NCBI GenBank assembly: GCA_015680905.1 | Contig: CM027385.1 | Location: 21,768,501 to 21,832,500, forward strand | Reading direction: 5' to 3' | Length of the DNA stretch: 64,000 bases | Source: Coptis chinensis | Lineage: Eukaryota; Streptophyta; Magnoliopsida; Ranunculales; Ranunculaceae | Shown: piece after piece, positions 37,106 to 48,577 of the stretch | Layout: every line of letters begins with the position of its first letter | Position numbering within the stretch: the stretch's first letter is position 1 | The notes under the pieces: model-generated | Database searches by the model: none | What the model was told of the DNA's origin: nothing | What the model saw: only the letters and a program-made list of their open reading frames with translations | Made by a program: the position numbers and the translations under genes

Positions 37106-38639
37106 CTGCTCATTTGCTGTGGACATCCTTGCCTATGGGGGACTTAGTTTGCAACACAGAGGAACGTCGCACGCTTTTTGCAGGGGCTTGTTGGGACTCA
37201 TCTTCACTGCTATGCTCGTGTTCCTCTATGTTCTCTTCTTCTTCTCCAATATCTTCTTCCATGGGACTAAGTTTGAATTTCTTTTCAAATAGCTTCTTAA
37301 ATCTGTTTTGCCTCCCCTGGGACCTTGAAGAAGGAAGTCCTAGGTGGCCTGCATGATCACCTAAAATGACATAACATTTCCCAAACATAAATTAGAACTA
37401 ACAAACTAAATTGCCCATCTGTTAAAGAGACAACCTTGGCGAGAAAACTCAAAACCGTGAAAATTATACCGCTACTGTCTCCCGGGTTATGACATGATTT
37501 TCCGTGGTGATATTGTATGACTGACTAGGATCGTTCCTTTCCCGCTGTCATAATAAGTACATAAAAATATAGGAAAATTGTCAATAATATACTAAAAAAC
37601 TGTACAAGTAGTAATGACCTCATAAATACTAACCTCTAAAGCATCTCTGACCACGAGTTTCTCCTTAACCTCATGGGGAATACGTAAGGGAGTGACAACT
37701 TGTAGTTTCCTCAAGTCACTCAACTTTTTCTCCCACGTCCTACCCCAACAACTTTTTTCGGGAACTTTCACCCACCCTGTGAACCATGGGAAGCTGTTTG
37801 GTTCTAACCTTGTCGCTTCTAGAGATGGCATGTGGAGGAATATCCACAGGGTGAATGCTAGGACACAACCATGGAGGGTGCCTATATAAGGGTGGCCAGC
37901 CTTAAACTTGTTATGTTTACTGATGGCATCATATAACGACTCCAACTTCTGCTTAAGCAGTTCATACGCAAGATATCCCCAAGGAAAACTATCAAACTTG
38001 TTCAAATTGTCGGCAATGTCAACCCATATAACATCGACTCCTTTCGACCCGGTTGGTAAGAGAAAAGCTCCAAGCACGTATAGCCTATTGAGGCGATGGA
38101 TATCATCAGCCATATTTGCATCAAGTAATGCATTTGCCTTTGCCTCCTCCCTAGCTCGCATTATATCTGTTAGTCGAATATCACCACGTACGGAACCACA
38201 AGTGCCCATAAAATATCTCTTTCTGAAATCACTGATGTTCTTGGGCTTCATTCTGTAATACCATTTCGGTGGAGAGTCTGTGGAAAGCCCGGTGAGTAGT
38301 GCCACATCGGACATCTTGAAGATTAAGAATTTGTCTCCAATTTGGTAAGTGACGGGAGCTATTCGCTTTTTCAAAACCTCTACAACCAGTTGGGGGTCGG
38401 TAAAATGAGTGTAGGACATGCTGTTTGGATCCGTAGCGTCCGCATTTCTAACGACATTACACAGAAACCCAAACGGAGATGGCTTAAACCTGTCTTTTTC
38501 CTCGAGATCAAATACTGAGAACAGCTTCTCGCGAAGCATTTTTGGACAGCAGCGGCAAATTATCTTTGTGCCTAGCCCAGCAGTAGCTTGGGGCCACTTC
38601 TTCTTACCACTACTCAGAAAAGAACAAGCCAATGTGTAA

Positions 38640-39450
38640 GCATACTAATACCCTTTAATCGTAACCACAAATATTCTACATATTTCATAACAACTAAGAT
38701 AGTTATTGCCATTTGAAGTTGCACTTTAATATCACAACAGCGCAATCCGGCAGTACGTGACTAAATAATGTCAGACAGAAACAAAGGAAAATATTCTCAG
38801 CAAATATAACTTACCAAACAATTGGTTATACAATAAATAAATATTAGGGTCAATATTATCGGATTACTTAAATCCAACTCAAGTAGTGTAATAATATTGA
38901 CCAATTTCATATGTATATAAGAAACATACTTTTTAGGGTTTCTCATGATATACAGGAATCTGAATAAATATGTGGACGACAAAATTGATGACGAAATTTG
39001 GTCACAGTGATATGCAATGACTGAAATCGACTGACTGAAATTTTGTCAGATTATAGATGGGAGAAGAGGAAGTAGAAGTTGAGGTAAAACTGAGAGGGCT
39101 CCCATCCCAGTTCCCATACTTGTCTCCCCCCAAAACTTAACATAATTGATCTGGTACACCGGGACCTATTACAGAGAAATTGTTGTCACGGTCAACGTTA
39201 GCCATGTGTCCCAATCAAAATCAACTGATAAACTTAACACATATAAGACATCATATAAGGCTTTAAAGACAAAATATATGGCATAGAGCGTATAATTGCA
39301 ACACATTGCATTTTACTGGTCCAAGTTCATGACCGTTGATTCCATTTCCGATGTCAATAGTTGTCTGACATTGGCCTTTGGCAAAGTATAATGCATTACT
39401 GTTCATCCAAGAAAGTCCCCTACCTCAAATAATAACATATATATTAGGGC
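38640..39450. other. Upstream region of copy B, no gene
   Basis: Presumed promoter side of copy B. AT-rich, with no repeat or element recognised and no convincing promoter motif. Confidence 0.35.
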
Positions 39451-39469
39451 CTCTTATAGTAGAAAGTAT

Positions 39470-39994
39470 TTTTTTTTATTATTATTTTTTGATTGGAAAG
39501 CGAGGTTGTTGACGGGGTCCCCTACCCATTTTTATTAATATAAAAGATCTGTTACAGCTTGTTACATTCTTACATATTGTTTCCCTACTGAATCATCATG
39601 AATGATTTTCCTTACATCCTCCGGAAATAAGTTAAAATCTAGTTCTATATAGCTCGTTGTGGGAATAGTACTAGCAAGTGCGTCTGCTAACTTGTTGGCT
39701 TCTCTGTAAACATGAGTTATAGTAAACTCTTCCATTTGCTCTCTCATTCTACTGATGCTCCTCATAATTTTTTCTGCTTGCCATGGGTGCTGACCCAAGT
39801 TCTGAAAAAATGATAGCACATTTGTTGAATCAGTTTGTGCGTGAATGTACCTGAAGTCATGATCAATAGCCATTCTCATTCCTTGCTCAACCCCTTGCAA
39901 TTCTATTAGTGCTATAGATTGCTTGTCTGATCTTCCCTTTCTTGCCGCTTTAACCTGCCCATGCTCATCTCTTATTACCGCTGCCCATCCACCT
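39470..39994 (-). mobile_element. 5'-truncated LINE stub (RNase H and 3' end), insertion 3
   Basis: A 525-bp insertion flanked by a 19-bp exact target duplication CTCTTATAGTAGAAAGTAT (39451-39469 and 39995-40013), with a T-rich tail on the plus strand at its 3' end. The minus strand encodes most of an RNase H domain: GGWAAVIRDEHGQVKAARKG; IALIELQGVEQGMRMAI with the catalytic Glu; HAQTDSTNVLSFF with Asp; THVYREANKLADALAS; ending DDSVGKQYVRM. That ending resembles the LINE at 52.8 kb (EEDAIGKLYQRV), so these two belong to related families. Its reverse transcriptase was never copied in, so it was dead on arrival. Confidence 0.93.
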
Positions 39995-40013
39995 CTCTTA
40001 TAGTAGAAAGTAT

Positions 40014-40853
40014 GACAAGTAAGTATGCAAAGAAATGTAAATCAAAATGCATAAAAACACAATGTCAGAAGCCCTCGTCTTCTTTCAATCATAATAGCAT
40101 GTGTCTAGGATATAATAAATAGCATATGAGAATCGTGGTTGATTGGTTGTAACGTAGTTTGGTGTTTCACTCTTGAGTTGCACTTAACTGTTTAAGTTTG
40201 TATTTCAATGCCTAAACATTGTGGTTTGGTTTTTGAATCACGACTGTATTTGGTACTTAAGTGTTCACATTCAAATTATGGCTATGTTTTCACGTTCAAA
40301 TTATCATTACTTTCACAATCATGAGTTTGTTTACGTGTTTTTCTAATACATGTCCATAGAATCCCTCCCATAATTTATAATTTAAATGAGATACCAAAAT
40401 ATATTACCGCATTAAACGACAATTTTCTAGTGTATATATAACATGTCAACAACATGTATAATTTTTTCCATGATGTTTGTTTTGTTTGTGTGTCTAAAGT
40501 GTCTTTTTTTCTTTTTGTCTTCATCTTGTGTACTTGATAATTATGTTGAAATTTGCATATTATCTGGTAAATTTGATCTAAACATTGGTCACTTCAAGCT
40601 ATAAGCTTTCATGGTATGCAATTAATTCAGGTAAGGTGATAGTCAAAGGAAAATTTTACTTTTAAGTTTCTGGCTTTGAAACCGGTGAAAGCAACACCTA
40701 GTCACCCAATATTAAATACATATTTATTGCTAATTAAGATAACAACAAGCTTTCTTCAAAAAACATCTCCTCAGACGTCTGGGACAATATCACAACCACG
40801 ACTCCATTTTCACACTATTCTGCTTTCAGCACAAGCAAAATCCTATCTAGAAT
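40014..40853. other. No recognisable gene
   Basis: AT-rich spacer upstream of the 40.85-kb ORF. Confidence 0.4.
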
Positions 40854-41180
40854 ATGGCTCCCCCTTCCTTGATGGAAAGCACCAACGTCAAAGCTCTTCT
40901 GAGGCTAGGCATCTCTCCTAAAGACAAGCACATAATGAAGTTGTTCATCGACAGCAAGCGCGGAGAGTGTCTAATCATTGGTGAGGTCATGAAACACTTG
41001 AGGGAAACTAAAGCGCAGATGGAACAAGAGGAAGAAGCAAACCAAGAGATGGAAAATCTTAGGTATGAGAAGTTCAAGTTGAGACATTTGCGGTATATGC
41101 TGGCTCAGGAGTTTGAATCCATGTCATGGCCTCCTAGGTGCCTTTGTGTGTGCTATTCAGATGAAAGCATTTCTATTTAG
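40854..41180 (+). CDS. Unidentified 108-residue helical ORF
   Basis: Reads MAPPSLMESTNVKALLRLGI, then a charged stretch (KHLRETKAQMEQEEEANQEM) likely to form a coiled coil, and ends CYSDESISI. Codon use and composition look protein-like, and the start follows an AT-rich leader. The final 15 residues become Cys/Ser-rich and may be intron read-through, since AG/GT sites lie nearby (CCTAGGTGCC near 41132). I recognise no family. It could be the first exon of a larger gene. Confidence 0.4.
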   Translation: MAPPSLMESTNVKALLRLGISPKDKHIMKLFIDSKRGECLIIGEVMKHLRETKAQMEQEEEANQEMENLRYEKFKLRHLRYMLAQEFESMSWPPRCLCVCYSDESISI

Positions 41181-41401
41181 TTGTGGCTTCTTTGCCATTT
41201 CTTGTTTTGTTTTGCTATGTGTATATGTGTCTTTGTTCTGTTATTCTAGGTCGTTTAACTGTTGTGCCAGTGACTACCCATATCTTCTTACTAAGTTAGA
41301 TAACTTTTTCTGTATATGTCAAAGGTTATTAATTTATCCATGTGTTACGGTCTGTGTTAATTTGTATTTACTAGTTCATCTTTGATCATGTGTCGTAGTC
41401 T

Positions 41402-41571
41402 TTTTGTGATGAACGGAATATTACAAGTAGACACCACAAATGGTGAATCGCGTAGACCATTATAATGTGCTATCCTGTTGGTACACTGTCTTAGGATGGT
41501 TAATCACAAATAAGTATTAGAATGAACAAATCTATCATCGATCATACCATTGTCGAGGACTTTAAGATGTT
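41402..41571 (+). repeat. Dispersed repeat D, copy 1
   Basis: About 170 bp similar to 52084-52260 in the same orientation. Shared words include TTTTGTGATGA, TTACAAGTAGAC, CATTATAATGT, AATCACAAAT and ATCATCGATCA. No termini or target duplication were defined, so the element type is unknown. Confidence 0.6.
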
Positions 41572-42814
41572 GAATAAAACATATCATCTTGTAATCTAAC
41601 CGTAACAAAATGAGTATCCAAATAATGCTCAACAGTGTTTAAGTCAACCTCAGACCATATAAAAAGTTAAAAACAACTAAAAACCTTAGATCTAACATTG
41701 CCTTCGCGTCACAACCTCAGATCTCATTTACTTTCGATGTAGATCCATACAGTAGCGAGAGAGGGTGAGAAGAATTCGGTAAAAAACAAACCTTTGGTCT
41801 TGAAGTAAGAGAAGAAGAGGTTGCTAACTGATTAAGGCAGTGGCTATTTAGGAGAACAACGTGTCCGGATCTGCCGGAATTTTGGTAAAAAATTCGTTTT
41901 TTATGGCAAGCTAAATTTTATTGATTTCTGACCACTTTGCCAATCGTATTACCAATTTTGTAGCCATAAATTTAGTCCAAAATATTTTGTAACTGATATT
42001 TGAAGTGAATATCCACATTATGTTGAAAGTTTAACTTAAGGCTTAATAATTGACTTCCTCGTTCAAGAAATGTGGAAAACAAAGTATGATACATATAATG
42101 GAATGTATATGACACAATTGATGTTCTTGACGTGGTTAATGACATATACTTATATAGTGATTTACTAGGCTTGTATAATGTATTGTTGATTCATATTGTT
42201 ATCCATATGGCACAAGAATGATATGACACCGTTACACACTTTTTTTACAACGCTGGTTTATAACCCTTATAACATAGGAATGATAGACAACTAACCATGA
42301 ACAGATTAAACTAACTATTCAAAACATGTCCAAAATACTACTTTTGGCAACATTTGCTTAGATTTCAGAACTAAAATACGCGGTCAGTTTAGGTAGATTT
42401 ATTATAATGTAGAGAAAGGTCTGTTATGTGGTCGTTTAGGTGTAGACAAAACTTTCAATTTGAGAGGATAGATCATTATAACTAAACATCCATCGGAGAG
42501 CTAACTCTATCATGTCCAACTTTTCAATTATTTCCTTACGTTTTAGGTTAAGTTTGGGGAAAAGGTTGATGATATAGAAATACAGTGAAAATGGTGAAGA
42601 AATATATATATATATATATAGTGCTTAGTTGTTCGAGATGTTTATCTGTGTACTTTTCATTATTAGTTTGTGTAATTATTATAATAATAATTATTATTAG
42701 AGCAGTGAGTGAATGTCGTCCTATGACACTTCACTGTCACCTAACTAAATAAAAGGGATCCGTAAATAAAATCCTTCATACTTGAACTTCATTCTGCACA
42801 ACTAAATCATTCTT
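41572..42814. other. No recognisable gene
   Basis: AT-rich, with a short (TA)n run near 42603-42620 and nothing else recognisable. Confidence 0.4.
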
Positions 42815-43301
42815 ATGGCAAAGTTCTGCTACGCGGTCATTAGAGGGTGGCAACCAGGTATATCAGAACCTTTGGAGTAGTCTGCGAGGGGACTGTGTAA
42901 CTGAAATTCTCTCCCTCCAATGTTTTTCAAACTGGATTCTCAAAATTTCGTTAACTTTCTAAATCCCTTAGTACACGGGCTGTGAACCATTTCATGAACA
43001 GGTACACAAATTAGCTGGCCAAGACTACATTGGATGTAATTCTATCGAAGAGGCAGAGTTACTACTTAGGAAGAAAGGAATCAACAATTACTATGATGAG
43101 TTCAATCAGGCATTAGAAGAGACAACCGTACCACTCATACCCATGGTTAGCACTACTACAGGGGAGACTTGCGTGCAAACCGAGCACAATAGCCTATTAG
43201 TTTTACTTAGGAACATGGTCTCGTCATTATTGGCCTACTTGTTGTTCTTAGGGACCGTTGTTCTTATTGCTCTAATGGTTAGGTTGATTTTCATGTTGTA
43301 G
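42815..43301 (+). CDS. RNase H1 N-terminal (viroplasmin-type) domain protein with C-terminal membrane anchor
   Basis: The domain, found at the N-terminus of eukaryotic RNase H1, binds RNA-DNA hybrids or dsRNA. Exon 1 starts at ATG 42815 (MAKFCYAVIRGWQPGI), matching the family's YAVxxGxxPGIY opening. A second block starts after an AG acceptor at 43002 (VHKLAGQDYIGCNSIEEAEL), matching the QVxGFxGAxYKxFxSxEEAE half. A linker follows, then a strongly hydrophobic C-terminal helix (LLAYLLFLGTVVLIALMVRL) and stop at 43299-43301, suggesting a tail-anchored protein. No RNase H catalytic domain follows. The donor site of exon 1 is uncertain, and the gene may not be fully intact. The domain match is good but short. 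Confidence 0.55.
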
Positions 43302-44128
43302 GTGCATAAACTATGTATATGGATATTTTGCTGGTTTGCTTATGTATATATATTTCGCCATGTATGTACGTACTAGGTTTATTTGCATGCTGCGCTATGT
43401 TCTTGGCTATTTTGCTGACACCTTTCTCTAACTGCACTCTTGCATGTGTAAGTGTGTTTCAAATATACTGCAACAGAAGATATGGGCTCAAACCCCAGGC
43501 TTTCTGGTAAACTGACTTTTTGTTTACGGACATGTTATATAGTGTCTTACATAGCTTATGTAGTGTCATATATATAAAAGCTAGCCACAAAATAGCTAAT
43601 AAGCGTAAGTTAAAACCTAGATATTTCAGCACTTGTTAAGTCTTTAGGGTTTGCCGATTTAACTGTAATGGATCTACTGATAACATAAGTTGAAATGAGT
43701 GAACATTTTGGATGTATTTTAACTGTGTAATGATGTAATGGATGTATTTTAACTATGAAATGATAATGGGCAATGATTCAAGAAACATGAATTCAACTTA
43801 AACATAATGGAAAACTGACACAAAATTACAAAAGTTCATAGAAAAACAACAAGAACTCAATAAAGGGACAATTAGACAAGGGATTAGACAAATACAGGTG
43901 TTTCCAGATTATGTATAGTACTCTATTAGAGATATACTGTGTTGTCTTCATACATAGTTATGTTGTCATGTATTTAACCATTGAGGAAATGACATAACAT
44001 GTTTAATAAGTAATAATTTCACATAATCATAACACAATACAGTGCTTCCTAAAGTAGATACATAATAAGTACCCAGTCTATTAAAACGTACTAACTAATA
44101 GGAAATAAATAATTACATATATAAACGA
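43302..44128. other. No recognisable gene
   Basis: AT-rich spacer with repeated TATAGTGTC-like words near 43540-43570. No gene or element defined. Confidence 0.4.
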
Positions 44129-46864
44129 CTAGTTAAATTGGGTTTCGGCAAAGTCTGACATGAATGGGAAAATGGATTGAATGCCACTTGCTGGGATTAC
44201 ATGATCTGCTAGGACCTTCTTCTCCACGAAACTGTACCATATGATCTTGTCATACCAACTGAACACCCCAATGTCTGATGGCAGTAGGTCGACAAAATTT
44301 GCATCCCTAAACCCTATAAACCTCTTGGGTTCACTCCACTAGCTGTTCTCGTAATGCTGTAAAACCCACAGTTCTAATATTTGAGTAGAGGTGTTGCCCT
44401 CGGGCCACAAGGAAAACATAATAGTTATGGAGCCATCATAGGGAAACAGGCTGTAAGATTCAAATGGACGTTGAGTATTCGGTAGCCTAATCCTTGTCCA
44501 CTTCTCCCAGCAAACGTTAAAAACCAATATTCCTGCATGCCAAAGAGACCAATGCAGAATTCCATTTGCAACAACTCTGGCATTCCTGTTAATGTGTTCA
44601 TTTGTCAACTCCAGGTCGTCCAACCTTTTCCATTTGTCAACTTAGGAATCAAACAATTCAACATGACGATATACATATATCTTCACTTTGTTGTCTCAGG
44701 AAGGCCTGACAGTGTTGTACCTTGGTATTGAAATCTGAACAATATTGAATCGCAAAGGTTCCATAGAATTCACCACCATGCCCACACTTTCAGTGAAGAA
44801 TCTGTTCTTAGGATTATTTAGGTGATGAACGTTTCTAGTCGTTCGTTTGCATACATAAAACTGTTGGTATCTTTTGTAAGGTGTGTTTAAGAGGACAATA
44901 CCTTCCATTGATGAGGCAATGACCGAGGTACCATATTATTTGGAGTCCAAACTTGGAAATGGAATTGGTGGATTGTTTACAATGCTGGAAGCAAAAGTTA
45001 TCGCCGTTTCCCTTTTGTTTTCTGTATTTATGATAAGTACTCAAAAAGTGCAATTTAACCCTCGATTATGCCTCTTGTTTAGCCATCTTAGTAGACTAAT
45101 AGTGTTTGTAAGTTATGTTTTATGATTCTATAGGTGAAAGAGAGAGTTTTGTGGAATATTAGAGAAAAGAGGGTAAAACGGAGCAATTCAAAGCATTAAG
45201 GATCACATGGGAAGCCCGTAGACAATCATGGAGAAGGCCAAGGAATTGGAGCTATTAAAGATGTGACTTGGACCTATTTTAAAGCCTATTTAGAAGCCCA
45301 AGGCCAAAAGATTCATTGCTTGGACCAAAACCCGCAAAAGAGGATAGAAGGATAGAGCAAAAGAGGGAAAATAGACTTCCGCGTCTGGGACGCATGGGTT
45401 GTTCATCCAGACGCAATGCTCGCATCTGAGACTCAAGGATCGTGCGTCCATACGCATGAAACAACACTGTAGCCACTTCCTTCTCAGTTTTGGAGATGAA
45501 GTTGGACTCTGAAAGAAGTTGATTTGTATTAGGAAACAAATGGCGGTTTGGAATACTTCTAGAACTCATTGTAACCCCTACAAATAGAGGACCTAACTGC
45601 CTCATGCAATTTGCCAATTCACTTATACTCTTGTCTCCAGAACTTGAGGCAGAGAGATTAATAATAAAAGATTCGGTTTTAACTAGTCGAGTCTTAATAA
45701 ATTAGTCTTTCTAGTCTTATGTTCTTCGACTCTTCTTCTTCTCGTTCTTCGTGTTCTTCCTTCTTTATGGAAGGATAATCTTCTCCTTCAAGGAAGGAGA
45801 TGAAATCGATACTTAAGGTTTAATGATTTTTCTGGTTCATGGTGTTCTTCAATCAGGTTAGTTCTTTATGTTTTTAGTTATTAGTTCTATTGCCCACACC
45901 AGGGGATGGAAGTATAGAATAGGGTTTATGTTTTGCAATATTAATATCATGCTAGTGTTCTTTACTTTTCTTCTAGTAGTATAGTTCTTTAGAGTTAGGG
46001 AAGTATTCTTTGTGTTGCCTTAGAAGGGGTAGCTTAGGGAGTGGCTGCCTAGGGGAAGTATTCTTTGTATTTGCCTTAAGTGGTGATTCATTGAATGGCC
46101 GCCCTATTAGGAGGTACTCCTTGGTGTTGCTCTTGGTAATACATTGAATGGTTGTCTGAGCTTATATAAAAGGAAAGAAGATATTAATAGCATAAATATA
46201 GGAACAACCTTAAGTAGAGTTAATTGTTAATAATGTTTCGTCCAAGAGGGCATCGGCACTCGCTCGATTGCCTAATTGTAGTCTACTTGTAAGAACAATC
46301 ATGAAGCAGAAGGTCATAGATCAAAAGTATTGGTGGATTCTAATATCTTGAATTCCCTCTCTTATAAATTCTCAATAGTTTAGTTAATTTAGTTTAGTTT
46401 AGCATTAGAATCTAAAATCTCTAAAATCATAGTTTTTAATCCCTCAAACCCCAATTCCAGTCCTGTCCTTCACATAACATACACTTAAAAGTGGAACGAT
46501 ACCCTACTCATCTTTTACTTATTGAGGGATAATTAGGTTTTGATACGCTTCTATTTTGTTCAACGACCATCATCCATCTACATCATCTATCTACATCATC
46601 CACATCTCATAAACACAAAAGGAGCGCGTGTCAATTTATGATGTAACCAAAAAAAGATCCCGTCATCAACACGTGCTCCTTGGTGAAGGAACTTGAACTT
46701 GTAAAGGCTGCCCATTTTCGGCATATGAACTTGTCTTTTTTGAGAAATGGAAGTGGAGCACGTTTGACAATCTCTTCACAAATTTCTGCTGGAATGTCCT
46801 TGTTGGTTTTGTTGGTTTGGTTGGTGTTGTTGTTGTTCTTTCCATGTGAAATAGATCCCTCCAT
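44129..46864 (-). pseudogene. F-box protein gene split by a solo LTR
   Basis: F-box proteins choose substrates for SCF ubiquitin ligases. On the minus strand the gene starts near 46864 (MEGSISHGKNNNNTNQTNKT), followed by the F-box (IPAEICEEIVKRAPLPFLKK; CRKWAAFTSSSSFTKEHVLM). It is cut at 46633 by the solo LTR and resumes below 45031 with NNPPIPFPSLDSK and the F-box-associated domain (GIVLLNTPYKRYQQFYVCKR; FNIVQISIPRYNTV; RHVELFDS; VDKWKRLDDLELTNEHINRN; ARVVANGILHWSLWHAGILV; KKVLADHVIPASGI). The stop is at 44129-44131. Besides the LTR there are a few in-frame stops, for example after FPSLDSK, after NTVRPS, in the VELFDS segment and after YENS. The gene is dead. Confidence 0.88.
45031..46633 (+). 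mobile_element. Solo LTR, Athila-like (Ty3/Metaviridae)
   Basis: A 1603-bp sequence running from TGATAAGTACTC to GCGTGTCA, flanked by a perfect 5-bp target duplication ATTTA (45026-45030 and 46634-46638). Its first 1.1 kb is closely similar to the LTR at 57405-58498 of the Athila-like element, and its 3' end matches the LTR end seen beside the primer-binding site at 63994. A solo LTR is the usual product of recombination between the two LTRs of a full element. It sits inside an F-box coding exon. Confidence 0.93.
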
Positions 46865-47039
46865 TGTTGTTCTTTTGAGTGGGTTTAATTTAAAGTGTGG
46901 CGTTTTCTGGTTTAATATTTGGACCTTTAATATTCTCTCAATGTTTAAAAGTTGTCTGCATTTAATATTAGAAGTTTTTTTACCAGAGTTGGCATACATA
47001 ACGTCTTATAGTAAACTTCTGGTGTCTTATCGATTCCAG

Positions 47040-47880
47040 TGGCGTGTTCAGGAAGTTATCATTTGATATATGAATCTAACCGCCTACTTAACACTAAAAT
47101 CGATGCTTCTCAATTATGCCTAGATTGTGGCAAAGACAAGGTCTTGATAGATGCACGCACTATCTTGTCATAAGAGTAAGGTGTCGTGTTGAGGGTGTTA
47201 AAATTTTGAATTTGAACCTGACCGCCTAATTAACTCTAAAACCGATCCTTCTCGCTAGGGACTAGAGTATGGCGTAAATAATGGCCTATCAGGTATTTAT
47301 GGTGTCATATAAGCACATGTAGTGTTGAGGGTTTTCTATTTTTTAATATGAATCTAACCGCCTAATTAACACAACATCCGATCCTTATAACGACTACCTA
47401 GATTATGGCGTACATAATGGCCTATCGGGTTACTATGTTGTCATCAAAGGAACAAGTTGTGTTCAAAAAGCTCTAATTTGATATTTGAATCTAACAACCT
47501 AAGTAACATAAAAACCGATGCTACTTTTTAAAGCCTAGAGGATGGCATACTTAATATCTATAGGGAAGTTATGTTGTTATATTTGGGATATGTCCAATTC
47601 GAGGTGCACTAATTTAAAATTTGAATCTAACCGCCTAATTAACACAAGAACCTTTGCATCTCTACCTACTAGAGAATGGTACACATAATGGCTTATATGG
47701 AAATTATGTTAGCCTATGTGGAAAGTATCCTGTTCATGTGCTTCTCTAATTGTTAATTTGAATCTTACCACCTAGTTAACACAAAAACCATTACTTCTCC
47801 ATTTGACTAAAACATGGTATACATCATGTCGTGTATGGTATTATTTAGGCGCCATATCGTAGTAAGGATGGTTCTTCATC
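47040..47880. repeat. 137-bp tandem array upstream of the F-box gene
   Basis: Six units share TGAATCTAACCGCCTAATTA followed by ACACAAAAACCGATGCTTCTC and TATGGCGTACATAATGGCCT, starting at 47071, 47213, 47349, 47486, 47622 and 47759 (period 136-142 bp). Outer units are more diverged. The array begins about 200 bp upstream of the minus-strand F-box start, so it occupies that gene's promoter side. Confidence 0.9.
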
Positions 47881-48577
47881 CTAGCAACGTTATAATATAT
47901 TCTCTTATTGATATTTTCAGTTAGTATTAAGAAATTGTTGTTCGTTATTAAGTAGAAGTGTACAGGTGTGTTTTCTGGATTTGACTATTGACAAACATTC
48001 TCTTGTTGATGTTGTCAGTTAGTGTAACGACATTGAACTTTCTATCTGGTTGTTATTGTGATGTACTTAAGTTAAAATTTTAATATTTCTTATGCCTAGG
48101 TTGATATCCTATCAGGTTCTACAAATGGGTGGATCTACAGGGGATCATTGTTGTCAGGTCTCTACATTTTGGACCTGATTTGTGTTAGGATAACACTTGA
48201 AAGACGTGGATCGACAGGACCAGGGCTGATACTATACTGTTACACAAATTTTAGGCAAACCTGCTGAAGTTTTTGGCTGATGTTTTACATTGTTAAGGAG
48301 AAGTAATGTGAAGTCCATTGTTAATTCACGTGGAGGAGATTCTGCATTACAAAACATGTTATATACAGTGGTAAAAGTCTTTTAACCACAGTTTTAAACT
48401 AACAAAGACAAACACTAATTGGAATTGCAAGAAAACTAGAAAAATATGTGCCAAATAGAAATTGCAAGAAAACCATCCCATTAGATGACCTTGTAGCTAC
48501 CACAAGGTGCCTACAAACACTTAAATCACAAGGTGAAGACACTTTACACTTTTTGTTCTTCTTGCGAGGGAGGGCGC
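47881..48577. other. No recognisable gene
   Basis: AT-rich spacer; the right part may be the 3' untranslated region of the minus-strand dsRNA-binding-protein gene. Confidence 0.4.

Larger units (their letters stand above)
34398..38632 (-). pseudogene. DUF1985-Ulp1 (C48) peptidase gene, copy B, nearly intact
   Basis: The best-preserved copy. Exon 1 (38632-37633) encodes DUF1985 in one frame: MACSFLSSGKKKWPQ; CCPKMLREKLFSVFDLEEKD; IFKMSDVALLTGLSTDSPPK; DDIHRLNRLYVLGAFLLP; SFPWGYLAYELLKQKLESLY; GTLHGCVLAFTLWIFLHMPS. A 25-codon exon follows (37544-37470), then an acidic and Lys/Pro-rich linker (37366 to about 36400) containing a 69-bp minisatellite. The pre-catalytic exon (35859-35402) ends GGWVNDVV, another exon carries VLDSYMYLLSWWYTVV (about 35245-35105), and the peptidase exon is at 35013-34500. 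Catalytic His (KGVHWILIVVN), Asp (IYDSLENPND), Gln (GKQDDANSCGAF) and Cys are all present. An in-frame TAG replaces the Trp of copy A just before the Gln/Cys motif, and a TGA lies in the linker before AASLKNK. Probably a young pseudogene. An AT microsatellite sits in an intron. Confidence 0.85.

Noticed and set aside
36509-37147. Plus-strand Gly/Phe/Leu-rich 212-codon frame
   Set aside because: Antisense of the 69-bp minisatellite in the linker of copy B; no family similarity.
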